From NCBI RefSeq assembly GCF_021261325.1, contig NZ_JAJSBI010000033.1, positions 40,212 through 104,211 of the forward strand: 64,000 bases of DNA, given 5' to 3'. The DNA is from Streptomyces guryensis (lineage in GTDB: Bacteria; Actinomycetota; Actinomycetes; Streptomycetales; Streptomycetaceae). Of the stretch, positions 8,897 through 17,480 are shown in pieces. The translations under genes were made by a program, and so were the position numbers. Each line of letters starts with the position of its first letter. Position 1 is the stretch's first letter. A model generated the notes under the pieces. That model saw only the letters and a program-made list of their open reading frames with translations, was not told where the DNA came from and searched no databases.

Positions 8897-9685
8897 TTAG
8901 ATGAACTTCTGGCTCGCGAGGAACTCGGCGAGCTGCTTGCCGCCCTCGCCCTCGTCCTTGACGATCGTGCCCGCGGTACGGGCCGGACGCTCGGCCGCGG
9001 ACTCGACCTTCGTCCACGCACCCTCGAGACCGACCTCTTCGGCGTCGATCTCCAGGTCGGACAGGTCCCACGACTCGACCGGCTTCTTCTTGGCCGCCAT
9101 GATGCCCTTGAAGGACGGGTAACGCGCCTCGCCCGACTGGTCGGTGACCGACACGACGGCCGGCAGGGACGCCTCCAGCTGCTCGGACGCGGCGTCGCCG
9201 TCACGGCGGCCCTTGACCGTGCCGTCCTCGACGCTCACCTCGGACAGCAGGGTCACCTGCGGCACACCCAGTCGCCCGGCGAGCAGCGCGGGCACGACGC
9301 CGGCGGTGCCGTCGGTGGAGGCCATACCGGAGACCACGAGGTCGTAGCCGGCCTTCTCGATGGCCTTGGCCAGCACCAGCGAGGTGCCGATCGCGTCCGT
9401 GCCGTGCAGGTCGTCGTCCTCGACGTGGATGGCCTTGTCGGCGCCCATGGACAGCGCCTTGCGCAGCGCGTCCTTGGCGTCCTCCGGGCCCACGGTCAGG
9501 ACGGTGATCTCCACGTCGTCGTCGGAGTTCTCGGAGATCTGCAGCGCCTGCTCGACCGCGTACTCGTCGAGCTCGGAGAGCAGACCGTCCACGTCGTCCC
9601 GGTCGACGGTCAGGTCATCGGCGAAGTGCCGGTCGCCAGTGGCGTCGGGCACGTACTTCACAGTGACAACGATCCTCAAGCTCAC
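8897..9685 (-). CDS. etfB: Electron transfer flavoprotein subunit beta
   Basis: 262 residues of the EtfB family, starting SLRIVVTVKYVPDATGDRHF; includes the conserved 'MGADKAIHVEDDDLHGTDA' segment and the C-terminal 'EDEGEGGKQLAEFL' end typical of actinobacterial EtfB. It binds AMP and forms the heterodimer with EtfA. GTG 9685 is preceded by AGGAGAG; the longer frame to 9739 starts inside a hairpin and is unlikely. First gene of the etfBA operon. Confidence 0.95.
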   Translation of the reverse strand: MSLRIVVTVKYVPDATGDRHFADDLTVDRDDVDGLLSELDEYAVEQALQISENSDDDVEITVLTVGPEDAKDALRKALSMGADKAIHVEDDDLHGTDAIGTSLVLAKAIEKAGYDLVVSGMASTDGTAGVVPALLAGRLGVPQVTLLSEVSVEDGTVKGRRDGDAASEQLEASLPAVVSVTDQSGEARYPSFKGIMAAKKKPVESWDLSDLEIDAEEVGLEGAWTKVESAAERPARTAGTIVKDEGEGGKQLAEFLASQKFI

Positions 9686-9717
9686 GCCGGCTCTCCTACT
9701 GCAATCGTCATTTCGGT

Positions 9718-9737
9718 GCTGCCTACTCTCAGGCAGC
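9718..9737. promoter_or_regulatory. Inverted repeat upstream of etfB
   Basis: GCTGCCT and AGGCAGC form a perfect 7-bp inverted repeat around 6 nt, 33 bp before the etfB start. It could be an operator or a 5'-UTR hairpin. The rest of 9738-9905 shows only A/T-richer promoter-like DNA and no gene. Confidence 0.4.
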
Positions 9738-9905
9738 ATAGGCGTCTCAAGCGGCCGATCCCGATCGGGGCGACCCGCGCTCCGAGCGAAATATTACTCG
9801 CCAGTACACCCAGTTCATTCCCGCTAAGCAAGCGCTTTGAACTGTGACCTTTGCAACGCAGCGTAATCGGAACTCGACCGCTTCGCAGGCGGAGCCGGCC
9901 GGAGG

Positions 9906-10421
9906 TCAGTCACGCAGGCCGTTGAATCGCCCCTGGTGGTAGACGAGCGGCCGGCCTGGGCCCGTGGGGTCGCCCAGCACCACCTCGGCCAGCACGATGC
10001 GATGGTCCCCGGCGGGGACGCGGCCCACGATCCGGCACACCATCCAGGCGGGGACGTCGTCGAGGACGGGGACTCCTTCGGGGCCCGTACGCCAGGCGGT
10101 GGGCGCGCCGAAGCGGTCGGCGCCGCTCCTGGCGAAGGTGGCCGCCAGCTCCTGCTGATGCTCGCCGAGTATGTGGACGCCGACGTGCTCGGTCGACGAT
10201 ATCGCCGGCCAACTGGAGGCTCCGGTGCCGATGCCGAAGGACAGCAGCGGCGGTTCGGCGGAGACGGAGGTGAGGGAGGTGGCGGTGAAACCGACCGGGC
10301 CGGCGTCGCCTCGCGCGGTGATCACGGCGACTCCCGCCGCGTGCCGCCGGAAGACGGAACGCAGCAGGTCGGGAGAGGCAAGCTGGGGAGTACGGGTGCC
10401 GAGGTCGGGCGTGGCCGTCAT
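9906..10421 (-). CDS. Flavin reductase family protein
   Basis: 171 residues with the flavin-reductase-like split-barrel signature: FRRHAAGVAVITA, GFTATSLTSVSAEPPLLSFG, HVGVHILGEHQQELA, and the closing VYHQGRFNGL. It reduces FMN or FAD with NAD(P)H, usually to feed a two-component monooxygenase. No partner oxygenase is adjacent. ATG 10421 has GAAGGA upstream. A Cys-ending leader peptide lies 44 bp upstream on the same strand, which suggests control by sulfur or cysteine supply and a possible role in sulfonate or sulfur use. Confidence 0.9.
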   Translation of the reverse strand: MTATPDLGTRTPQLASPDLLRSVFRRHAAGVAVITARGDAGPVGFTATSLTSVSAEPPLLSFGIGTGASSWPAISSTEHVGVHILGEHQQELAATFARSGADRFGAPTAWRTGPEGVPVLDDVPAWMVCRIVGRVPAGDHRIVLAEVVLGDPTGPGRPLVYHQGRFNGLRD

Positions 10422-10465
10422 GGAGTTGTCCTTCTACGAGGAGGGGCGGGCGGTGTCGTGGCTGC

Positions 10466-10546
10466 TCAACAGCTCGGACAGCACGCGCTCGCAGTGCGGG
10501 CGAGGTCGACGTGCACCCGCCCGTGGAGAAGGAGTTCCGTAGGCAT
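10466..10546 (-). CDS. Short leader peptide ending in a Cys-rich tail
   Basis: A 26-codon frame starts at ATG 10546 and stops at TGA 10466-10468. It begins MPTELLLHGRVHVDLARTAS and ends with three Cys in its last five residues (CCPSC). Short peptides of this 'LLLxxRxHVDLxR' pattern are a recognised Streptomyces leader group found ahead of sulfur-related genes. Three clustered Cys codons suit ribosome-stalling attenuation when cysteinyl-tRNA is short. The flavin reductase begins 44 bp later. The attenuation mechanism here is inferred; no alternative stem pair was computed. Confidence 0.8.
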   Translation of the reverse strand: MPTELLLHGRVHVDLARTASACCPSC

Positions 10547-10629
10547 ACGGTCAGGCTGACGATAGGTGGTGCGCACAGTCAAGTACGTTCCGGCATCTGG
10601 GAGATGCCTCACCGTCCGCGTCACAGCCC

Positions 10630-11058
10630 TCAAACCGCCTCCCCCAGTGCGGCGATGACGTCGGCCTTGCGCGGCTGGCCGGTGGCGCGTCGCACGACCC
10701 TGCCGTCGGCGTCAAGGACCAGCACGGTCGGAGTCTTGAGGATGTCGAGTGCTCGTACGAGGTCCAGATGGTCCTCGGCGTCGATCTCGACATGGGTCAC
10801 ACCGGGGACCATGCCGGCCACCTCGCCCAGCAGGCGCCGGGTGGCCCGGCAGGGCGCGCAGAAGGCACTGGAGAACTGCACGAGGGTGGCACGCTCACCG
10901 AGTTCCTCGCCCAACTCGGCCGCCCCGAGCCGCTTCCCGCCGTCGCGCCCACGCACGCGCACCCTCCCGTTCCGCTGCCGATGAATCACTCCGTAGGCGC
11001 TCGCCGCCACGAGCACCACCGCGCACACCACAAGTCCGGTCATCACCTGCACAAGCAT
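10630..11058 (-). CDS. Membrane-anchored thioredoxin-like protein
   Basis: 142 residues. An N-terminal membrane helix (MTGLVVCAVVLVAASAYGVI) is followed by a thioredoxin fold with the CAPC active site (FSSAFCAPCRATRR) and cis-Pro in 'LKTPTVLVLDADG'. It likely reduces or oxidises disulfides at the membrane. It is divergent from a DUF4395 membrane protein only 60 bp away; these two families recur as neighbours in actinomycetes, so they may act together. Confidence 0.88.
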   Translation of the reverse strand: MLVQVMTGLVVCAVVLVAASAYGVIHRQRNGRVRVRGRDGGKRLGAAELGEELGERATLVQFSSAFCAPCRATRRLLGEVAGMVPGVTHVEIDAEDHLDLVRALDILKTPTVLVLDADGRVVRRATGQPRKADVIAALGEAV

Positions 11059-11118
11059 TCACGAGACTGCAAAGATTCCCGACTCCCCGGATCTTCTTCC
11101 ATGCGGAATGCTTGCTTC

Positions 11119-11535
11119 ATGGACATCGATGTGAGGGGGCCCCGCTTCGGGGCTGCCGTGACGACCGTCGTCCTGGCGGTCGTGCTGATCACCGGGAGCG
11201 CCTGGCTGCTGGCCTGGCAGACGCTGGCGTTCGCGCTGGGCGCGGCGGGCGGGGTGGGCCGTTCGCCGTACGGCTGGCTGTTCCGCAGGGCCGTACGCCC
11301 CAGGCTCGGGCCGCCGACCGAGTTCGAGTCGCCGGAGCCGCCGCGGTTCGCTCAGGCGGTGGGGCTGGTCTTCGCCGGGGTGGGGCTGATCGGTTTCGCG
11401 CTGGGCCCGAGCTGGCTGGGGCTCGCGGCGACCGCCGCCGCGCTCGCCGCGGCGTTCCTCAATGCCGCGTTCGGGTACTGCCTGGGGTGCGAGATGTACC
11501 TGCTCGCACGGCGGGTGACGGTCCGTGCGGAGTAA
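11119..11535 (+). CDS. DUF4395 membrane protein
   Basis: 138 residues, family DUF4395, with about four hydrophobic segments (TTVVLAVVLITGSAWLLAW, QTLAFALGAAGGVG, AVGLVFAGVGLIGFALG, AAALAAAFLNAAFGYCLGCE). The 'GYCLGCEMY' Cys pair near the end is a family mark and may be the redox partner of the divergent thioredoxin. ATG 11119 is used; ATG 11101 in the same frame would add six residues. The 184-bp gap to the next gene holds a CCGTA/TACGG inverted repeat at 11648-11661 and no convincing gene. Confidence 0.8.
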   Translation: MDIDVRGPRFGAAVTTVVLAVVLITGSAWLLAWQTLAFALGAAGGVGRSPYGWLFRRAVRPRLGPPTEFESPEPPRFAQAVGLVFAGVGLIGFALGPSWLGLAATAAALAAAFLNAAFGYCLGCEMYLLARRVTVRAE

Positions 11536-11719
11536 AGGCTGCTTAAAAGTCCGAGGTGGATCAATGGTCGGACGTGACGAGGATCTCGCCGTTCTGCGGC
11601 GTCAGGACTGGCCACCCGTTCGTTCTTGGGGCACGATCTGCGCAATGCCGTAAACCTACGGCTGCGTAACTTCCCGCCGGGAGAACCCATCCAGGCAGAG
11701 AGAAGGGTCCACCCCGTCC

Positions 11720-12448
11720 ATGGCTGAGCTTGTCTACCGTCCCGTCGTCGGTCTCGCCCAAACGTTGTTCAGGGCCTGGGACCTCAAGATCGACCTCAAG
11801 GGATCGGAGAACATTCCGCGCTCGGGCGGCGCCGTGCTGGTGAGCAATCACATCAGCTATCTGGACTTCATCTTCGACGGTCTGGCCGCTCTGCCGCAGA
11901 AGCGACTGGTGCGCTTCATGGCGAAGGAGTCGGTGTTCCGGCACAGGATCTCCGGTCCGCTGATGCGCGGCATGAAGCACATCCCGGTGGACCGCAAGAA
12001 CGGCGAGACGGCCTACCAGCACGCGCTGCAGTCTCTGCGCTCCGGCGAGATCGTGGGCGTCTTCCCCGAGGCGACCATCTCGCAGTCCTTCACCCTGAAG
12101 AGCTTCAAGTCGGGTGCCGCTCGCATGGCCCAGGAAGCCGGCGTGCCGCTCATCCCGATGGCGCTGTGGGGCACCCAGCGGCTGTGGACCAAGGGCCACC
12201 CGCGCAACTTCAAGCGCAGCCACACGCCGATCACCATCCGGGTGGGCGAGCCGGTGGAGGCCCCGCAGGACCAGTACGCGGGCGCCATCACCCGGCGGCT
12301 GCGCGAGCGCGTACAGGAGCTCCTGGAGGCGGCGCAGCGCGCCTATCCCGTACGGCCCAAGGGCCCGGACGACACCTGGTGGATGCCCGCCCATCTCGGT
12401 GGCACGGCGCCGACCCCCGAAGAGGTGAAGGCGGCCGAGGCCCGCTGA
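11720..12448 (+). CDS. Lysophospholipid acyltransferase (PlsC family)
   Basis: 242 residues. The acyltransferase HX4D motif is NHISYLD about 50 residues in; the second block is 'IPVDRKNGETA' and the third 'VGVFPEATIS', which replaces the usual FPEGT. It probably acylates a lysophosphatidate or related lipid at the membrane surface. The C terminus is a positively charged helix and tail. Convergent with the B3/4 gene, whose stop is 4 bp away. Start ATG 11720 has AGAAGGG 12 bp upstream. Confidence 0.88.
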   Translation: MAELVYRPVVGLAQTLFRAWDLKIDLKGSENIPRSGGAVLVSNHISYLDFIFDGLAALPQKRLVRFMAKESVFRHRISGPLMRGMKHIPVDRKNGETAYQHALQSLRSGEIVGVFPEATISQSFTLKSFKSGAARMAQEAGVPLIPMALWGTQRLWTKGHPRNFKRSHTPITIRVGEPVEAPQDQYAGAITRRLRERVQELLEAAQRAYPVRPKGPDDTWWMPAHLGGTAPTPEEVKAAEAR

Positions 12449-12452
12449 ATCG

Positions 12453-13145
12453 TCACTCCGGGGCGTGGACGGTGATCCGTGCCCCGGGGCTGAACTTCTC
12501 CAGCAGGTCGACGAGTTCCGCTCCTGCCTTCTCGACCTCGGCGACCGGCATCGGTGCCAGGCTCTCCAGCAGGAAGATGCCCGCGACGGTGTCCTCGGTG
12601 AGGCGGGTGCGCGGGCCCTGGCGCCAGTTCCAACGGCGGCACGTCACACCCGTCTCGTCGCGCCACACCACCTCGCCGGCGTCCGGGTGTTCGACGGCCT
12701 CCTCGCCGCCGGCCACGGTCACGAAGTCCTCGTCGCCGACGGCCCGTACGAGCCGCATGCAGCCCTGGATGTGATCGAGGTCCTCGCCTCCGACCGGGAT
12801 CAGGTGGGCGACACTGATGGCGTTGTACAGGTCGACGAGCAAATTGATGCGGGGCAGTCCGGCGTCCGACAGGGCCCTCTTCGCCAGCGCCTCGGCCGAG
12901 TTGCGGGTGCGCGAGGGCTTGGAGCCGAACGCCGTGTAGATCTCACGCCAGGCGGCCATGTGCGGGTCCTCGTGCGGGGCGCGCCCGTCCAGGCGGGCGG
13001 CGAGGCGGGCTGCCGCCTCGTCCAGGAGCGCCGAACTCTCCGTGGTGCTGGGCCCGTTGACCAGGCCGTGCGCCTCGATGGCGACATGGGTGAAACCGGG
13101 GGCGAGAGCGCGCACCTCGTCGGACACGGTCAGGGAGAACGTCAT
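12453..13145 (-). CDS. B3/4 domain protein (PheRS beta-like)
   Basis: 230 residues with a B3/4 domain, the tRNA-editing fold of phenylalanyl-tRNA synthetase beta. Typical pieces are 'AFGSKPSRTRNSAEALAKRAL', 'LPRINLLVDLYNAISVAHLIPVGGEDLDHI' and 'VVWRDETGVTCRRWNWRQ'. Stand-alone members are thought to clear mischarged tRNA, but no specific role is known for this one. Its ATG overlaps the stop of the upstream transglutaminase gene (ATGA, 13142-13145), so the two are translationally coupled. Confidence 0.85.
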   Translation of the reverse strand: MTFSLTVSDEVRALAPGFTHVAIEAHGLVNGPSTTESSALLDEAAARLAARLDGRAPHEDPHMAAWREIYTAFGSKPSRTRNSAEALAKRALSDAGLPRINLLVDLYNAISVAHLIPVGGEDLDHIQGCMRLVRAVGDEDFVTVAGGEEAVEHPDAGEVVWRDETGVTCRRWNWRQGPRTRLTEDTVAGIFLLESLAPMPVAEVEKAGAELVDLLEKFSPGARITVHAPE

Positions 13146-13747
13146 GGCCTGCCTCGGAGTGCGGTGGGGAGCGTCTTCCAGAGATACGACCGGTCGGGCG
13201 CGGCCCTGAGGGCCGTGAGCACCGCCGGGTGCGGTTCAGCGTACAGGACTGGATAGTCCACCTCATTGGACTCCGGATCGGGGATCCAGGCCAGTCGCTC
13301 ACCATCGAGGGAGAACTGGGCGTCGACGCCCTCTTTGTTGCCGCGGGGATCCTGGCGATGCCAGGCGCCGTTGAAGCGGACGGCGATCAGCCCGTGCACG
13401 GCATGCCCGTCGCCGTCGTCGTGCGCCAGCCTCTGGTAGCAGAGCGCGGTGGGGATGTCCTCGGCCCGCAGCAGGGCGGCGAGGGCGTGGGCCTTGGCGT
13501 AGCAGATGCCAGTGCCCTGCCCCAGCACGTCGGAGGCGCGCCAGGTGACGCGCGGGTCACCTGAGTCCCGGGAGTGCGGAATGGTGTCGCGCACGAATTC
13601 GAAGGCGGCCCGCGCATAGGCATACGAGTCCGACACGTCCCGAGCGAGGCGGGCGGCCACCTCCCGCACCACTCGATGATCATGGTCGATGACCTCGTCA
13701 GCAGCCAAGTATGCGGACAGGTCAGGGGTGTTCTGGATCAGCTCCAT
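13142..13747 (-). CDS. Transglutaminase-like domain protein
   Basis: 201 residues with a transglutaminase-like core: Cys in 'GQGTGICYAKAHALAALLRA', His in 'DGHAVHGLIAVRFNGAWHRQDPRG'. The fold is shared by cysteine peptidases and deamidases; the actual substrate is unknown. ATG 13747 is chosen over longer frames since the earlier codons are rich in A/T third positions unlike the gene body. It is the first gene of a coupled pair with the B3/4 protein. Confidence 0.8.
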   Translation of the reverse strand: MELIQNTPDLSAYLAADEVIDHDHRVVREVAARLARDVSDSYAYARAAFEFVRDTIPHSRDSGDPRVTWRASDVLGQGTGICYAKAHALAALLRAEDIPTALCYQRLAHDDGDGHAVHGLIAVRFNGAWHRQDPRGNKEGVDAQFSLDGERLAWIPDPESNEVDYPVLYAEPHPAVLTALRAAPDRSYLWKTLPTALRGRP

Positions 13748-13829
13748 GCCCGCAGAGCATAGGAATGCGATCACCCAAGAGTCAATGACTTTTCGAATGA
13801 CCGCATACCTATGCACAATGAGGGTTGGG

Positions 13830-14900
13830 TCAGCGCGCCATCTCCTCCTTGAGCGCCGCCAGGAAGGCGTCCACGTCCTCCTCGGTCGTGTCGAAGGCGC
13901 ACATCCAGCGCACCACGCCCGCGGCCTCGTCCCAGAAGTAGAACCGGAACCGCTTCTGCAGCCGCTCGCTCACGTCGTGCGGAAGCCTGGCGAACACCCC
14001 GTTGGCCTGCACCGGGTGGAGGATCTCGACACCGTGCACGGCGCGCACGCCCTCGGCCAGGCGCTGGGCCATCTCGTTGGCGTGGCGGGCGTTGCGCAGC
14101 CACAGGTCCTTGGCCAGCAGGGCCTCCAACTGCACCGACACGAAGCGCATCTTGGAGGCGAGCTGCATGGACAGCTTGCGCAGGTGCTTCATATGGCTGA
14201 CGGCGTCCTGGTTGATGACGACGACCGCCTCGCCGAACAGCGCGCCGTTCTTCGTCCCGCCCAGGGAGAGGATGTCGACGCCGACCGCGTTGGTGAACGT
14301 CCGCATCGGGACGTCGAGCGACGCGGCCGCGTTGGCTATCCGGGAGCCGTCCAGGTGCACCTTCATGCCGTGCGCGTGGGCGTGCCCGCAGATCGCGCGG
14401 ATCTCGTCCGGCGTGTAGAGCGTGCCGAGCTCCGTGCTCTGGGTGATCGAGACGACCTGCGGCATCGCGCGGTGCTCGTCGTCCCAGCCGTACGCCTGCT
14501 TGTCGATCAAGCCGGGGGTGAGCTTGCCGTCCGGAGTCGGGACCGTCAGCAGCTTCAGGCCGCCCATGCGCTCCGGTGCGCCGCCCTCGTCGACGTTGAT
14601 GTGCGCGCTCTCGGCGCAGATCACCGCGCCCCAGCGGTCGGTGACCGCCTGGAGCGCGACGACGTTCGCGCCGGTGCCGTTGAAGACCGGGAAGGCCTCC
14701 GCCGTGGCCCCGAAGTGGCTGCGGATGATCTGCTGGAGGTTCTCGGTGTAGTCGTCCTCGCCGTACGCGACCTGGTGCCCGCCGTTGGCCAGGGCCAGGG
14801 CGGCGAGCACCTCCGGGTGGGCCCCGGCGTAGTTGTCGCTGGCGAAGCCGCGGACCTCCGGGTCGTGATGGCGACGCGCGTCGGTCCGCGGGGGGTTCAC
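13830..14900 (-). CDS. Threonine aldolase family PLP enzyme
   Basis: 356 residues of the beta-eliminating lyase/threonine aldolase family: FASDNYAGAHPEVLAALA at the start, 'YGEDDYT', 'ESAHINVDEGGAPERMGG', 'HLDGSRIANAA' and the PLP lysine in 'DILSLGGTKNGALFGEAVV'. It would split threonine or allo-threonine to glycine and acetaldehyde. GTG 14900 overlaps the TGA of the SDR gene (GTGA), fixing the start and coupling the two. Last gene of a three-gene operon with SDR and DUF6421. Confidence 0.9.
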   Translation of the reverse strand: MNPPRTDARRHHDPEVRGFASDNYAGAHPEVLAALALANGGHQVAYGEDDYTENLQQIIRSHFGATAEAFPVFNGTGANVVALQAVTDRWGAVICAESAHINVDEGGAPERMGGLKLLTVPTPDGKLTPGLIDKQAYGWDDEHRAMPQVVSITQSTELGTLYTPDEIRAICGHAHAHGMKVHLDGSRIANAAASLDVPMRTFTNAVGVDILSLGGTKNGALFGEAVVVINQDAVSHMKHLRKLSMQLASKMRFVSVQLEALLAKDLWLRNARHANEMAQRLAEGVRAVHGVEILHPVQANGVFARLPHDVSERLQKRFRFYFWDEAAGVVRWMCAFDTTEEDVDAFLAALKEEMAR

Positions 14901-15646
14901 GGCTTCTCGGTCAGCCACAGACGCTTTCCGTTCACTTCGGCGGCGGGCTTGCTCCAGACGTCGGTGATGGCCTCGGCCAGGTCCTTCACGTCCGTGAAGC
15001 CCGCGAACTTCGCATTGGGTCGCTCGGCGCGCATCGCCTCGTGCACCAACGCCTTCACCACCAGGATCGCAGCCGCCGACGTGGGGCCTTCGGCGCCTCC
15101 CGCCTTGCGGAAGAAGTCGGCCATGGCCAGGGTCCACGCCTCGGCTGCGGCCTTGGCGGCGGCGTACGCGGCGTTTCCCGCGGTGGGGCTGGTCGCGCCG
15201 GCCGCGCTGATCAGGACGTAGCGGCCGCGATCGCTGCGCTGCAGCGCCTCGGAGAAGGCGAGGGAGGTGTGCTGCACGGTGCGGATGAGCAGCAGCTCCA
15301 GGAAGTCCCAGTCGTCGAGGCTGGTCTTGATGAAGGTCTCGCTGCCGCGCCAGCCGCCGACGAGGTGGACCACGCCGTCGACGCGGCCGAACTCCTTCTC
15401 GATGTGCGTGGCCCACTCCCGGGTGGACTCCAGGTCCAGCAGGTCGACGGGCTCGCCGGTGACGGTGGCACCGCCGGACGCGTACCGGGCCGCGTCCACG
15501 GCCTCCGCGAGCCGCTCGGGATCGTTGTCCGCGGCGACGACGGTCGCACCCGCCTCCGCGAGCCGGACCAGTGCCGCGCGCCCCGCGGGTCCGCCCGCGC
15601 CGGCCACCGCGATCACCGCACCGCTGAGAGCTCCGTTCCCCGCCAT
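14897..15646 (-). CDS. SDR family NAD(P)-dependent oxidoreductase
   Basis: 249 residues. Rossmann start 'GAVIAVAGAGGPAGRAALVRL', NNAG-equivalent 'VHLVGGWRG', Ser in 'LISAAGATSP' and a 'YAAAKAA' catalytic pair (Tyr, Lys). ATG 15646 sits 8 bp after AGGAGG; an upstream GTG 15691 that overlaps the DUF6421 stop (GTGA) would add 15 residues and is the alternative. Substrate unknown. Middle gene of the operon. Confidence 0.87.
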   Translation of the reverse strand: MAGNGALSGAVIAVAGAGGPAGRAALVRLAEAGATVVAADNDPERLAEAVDAARYASGGATVTGEPVDLLDLESTREWATHIEKEFGRVDGVVHLVGGWRGSETFIKTSLDDWDFLELLLIRTVQHTSLAFSEALQRSDRGRYVLISAAGATSPTAGNAAYAAAKAAAEAWTLAMADFFRKAGGAEGPTSAAAILVVKALVHEAMRAERPNAKFAGFTDVKDLAEAITDVWSKPAAEVNGKRLWLTEKP

Positions 15647-15687
15647 GGTCTTCGCCTCCTGAGCAGTGGTTCTGGTGTTGCGGTCGC

Positions 15688-17085
15688 TCACGCGGCGACT
15701 CGCTCGGCGCTCTCCGCCGTGATGCCCCTGGTGGAGGCGATCACGTTCTTCAGCTTCTTGGAAAGGGCCTCATAGAACATGCTCAGGGGAAACTCGTCCG
15801 GAAGCACGTCATCGACGAGCTTTCGCGGCGGCCGGCTCAGGTCGAGGGCGTCGGGGCCCTTGGCCCAGCGGGAACCGGGGTGCGGGGCGAGGTACTGCGA
15901 CACCAGGTCGTACGCGGCGAACCAGTGGACCAGCTTCGGGCGGTCGATGCCGGCCCGGTAGAGGTCCTCGATCTCGGCGCACAGCTGGTTGGTGACGTGC
16001 GGGGCGCGCTGCCAGTCGATGTGCAGTTTGTTGTCGGTCCAGCGGACGACGTCGTGCTTGTGCAGATAGGCGAAGAGCAGCTGGCCGCCGAGGCCGTCGT
16101 AGTTGCGCGCTCGCTCGCCGGTGACCGGGAAGCGGAACATGCGGTCGAAGAGCACCGCGTACTGGACGTCACGGGCCTGCGGAACGCCGTCCTCCTGCAG
16201 CTTCACGGCCTCCTTGAAGGCGGTGAGGTCGCAGCGCAGCTCTTCGAGGCCGTACATCCAGAACGGCTGCCGCTGCTTGATCATGAACGGGTCGAAGGGC
16301 AGGTCGCCGTGGCTGTGGGTGCGGTCGTGGACCATGTCCCACAGGACGAAGGCCTCCTCGCAGCGCTTCTGGTCGTGGACCATCGCGGCGATGTCCTCGG
16401 GCAGCTCCAGGCCCAGGATGTCGACGGCGGCGTCGGTCACCCGGCGGAAGCGGGCGGCCTCGCGGTCACAGAAGATGCCACCCCAGGAGAAACGTTCCGG
16501 CGCCTCGCGCACGGCTATGGTCTCCGGGAAGAGGACGGCGGAGTTGGTGTCGTAGCCGGCCGTGAAGTCCTCGAACTTGATGCCGCAGAACAGGGCGTTG
16601 TCGTAGCGGGTGCGCTCCAGCTCGGCCAGCCAGTCGGGCCAGACCATGCGCAGCACGACCGCCTCGAGGTTGCGGTCCGGGTTGCCGTTCTGCGTGTACA
16701 TGGGGAAGACGACCAGGTGCTGCAGGCCGTCCGTACGGTTCGCGGCGGGCTGGAAGGCCAGCAGGGAGTCGAGGAAGTCGGGCACGTCGAAGCCGCCCTC
16801 GGCCCACCGGATCAGGTCCTTGGCCAGCGCCTCGTGGTAGTCGGCGTCGTGCGGGAGCAGCGGGGAGAGCTCCTCGACGGCCTCCGCGACACGCCGTACG
16901 GCCGCCTCGGCGTCGGCGCGGGCGGGCGCGCTCTCGGCATCGGGGTCGATCGATCCGTCCTTGGACTGCCATGGCCGAATCTGCTCCACGGCATTCTTGA
17001 GCACGGCCCATGCCGGGTGCTCGACCACCCTGGTCACCGGAGGAACCCGGTCCTCCGAAGCCGCCTGCACAAGAATTTCCGTCAT
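15688..17085 (-). CDS. DUF6421 family protein
   Basis: 465 residues, assigned to DUF6421, a Streptomyces family with no known function. It is soluble. 'DMVHDRTHSHGDLPFDPFMI' has clustered His/Asp that could bind metal, and 'HWFAAYDLVSQYLAPHPGSR' is another conserved-looking block. ATG 17085 has GGAGGATGGGAC just upstream. It heads an operon with an SDR and a threonine aldolase, suggesting a small catabolic or biosynthetic step set. Confidence 0.85.
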   Translation of the reverse strand: MTEILVQAASEDRVPPVTRVVEHPAWAVLKNAVEQIRPWQSKDGSIDPDAESAPARADAEAAVRRVAEAVEELSPLLPHDADYHEALAKDLIRWAEGGFDVPDFLDSLLAFQPAANRTDGLQHLVVFPMYTQNGNPDRNLEAVVLRMVWPDWLAELERTRYDNALFCGIKFEDFTAGYDTNSAVLFPETIAVREAPERFSWGGIFCDREAARFRRVTDAAVDILGLELPEDIAAMVHDQKRCEEAFVLWDMVHDRTHSHGDLPFDPFMIKQRQPFWMYGLEELRCDLTAFKEAVKLQEDGVPQARDVQYAVLFDRMFRFPVTGERARNYDGLGGQLLFAYLHKHDVVRWTDNKLHIDWQRAPHVTNQLCAEIEDLYRAGIDRPKLVHWFAAYDLVSQYLAPHPGSRWAKGPDALDLSRPPRKLVDDVLPDEFPLSMFYEALSKKLKNVIASTRGITAESAERVAA

Positions 17086-17480
17086 GTCCCATCCTCCACG
17101 GGAGAAGCTCGCGTATGGAGACCGTATACGTACGGACTTCCTCTCAGCAAGAGAAGTCTCGGGAGATTATTCTGCACCACTCCATGGTCACCGAACTTTT
17201 TCCTGCCGGAAACCGATCCGGCAGACATTTGGGTATCGCGCGGCTACCCCGGGGCCGGACCGCCGAAACCGGCCACCGGTCAATGCCGAAAGGACTCGCC
17301 CACGCCAGGGTGATCGCCGGACGGACACAGGCCATGCCTGCCCTTGGCTGCACGCCAATCCCCCGCGTACGCGCGGGTTCATCGCCGTGTCGGGCCGTTA
17401 GGCTGCGGCTCTGCCCGCGCGGCCGTCCGCTCCGGTCCGCGCGCGGAGCCGAGCCGCCGTCGACGGAAGCGAGTTGAACC
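17086..17480. other. Divergent intergenic region
   Basis: About 395 bp without a gene between divergent DUF6421 and GDPD genes. It holds an inverted repeat GGCCGG/CCGGCC (17253-17258 and 17269-17274, 10-nt loop) and an A/T-richer stretch near 17110-17220 that probably contains the DUF6421 promoter. Nothing else is supported. Confidence 0.5.

Noticed and set aside
11561..11640. Minus-strand tail reading 'LTPQNGEILVTSDH' before a stop
   Set aside because: It looks protein-like for about 15 residues but has no recognisable upstream part and no known family.
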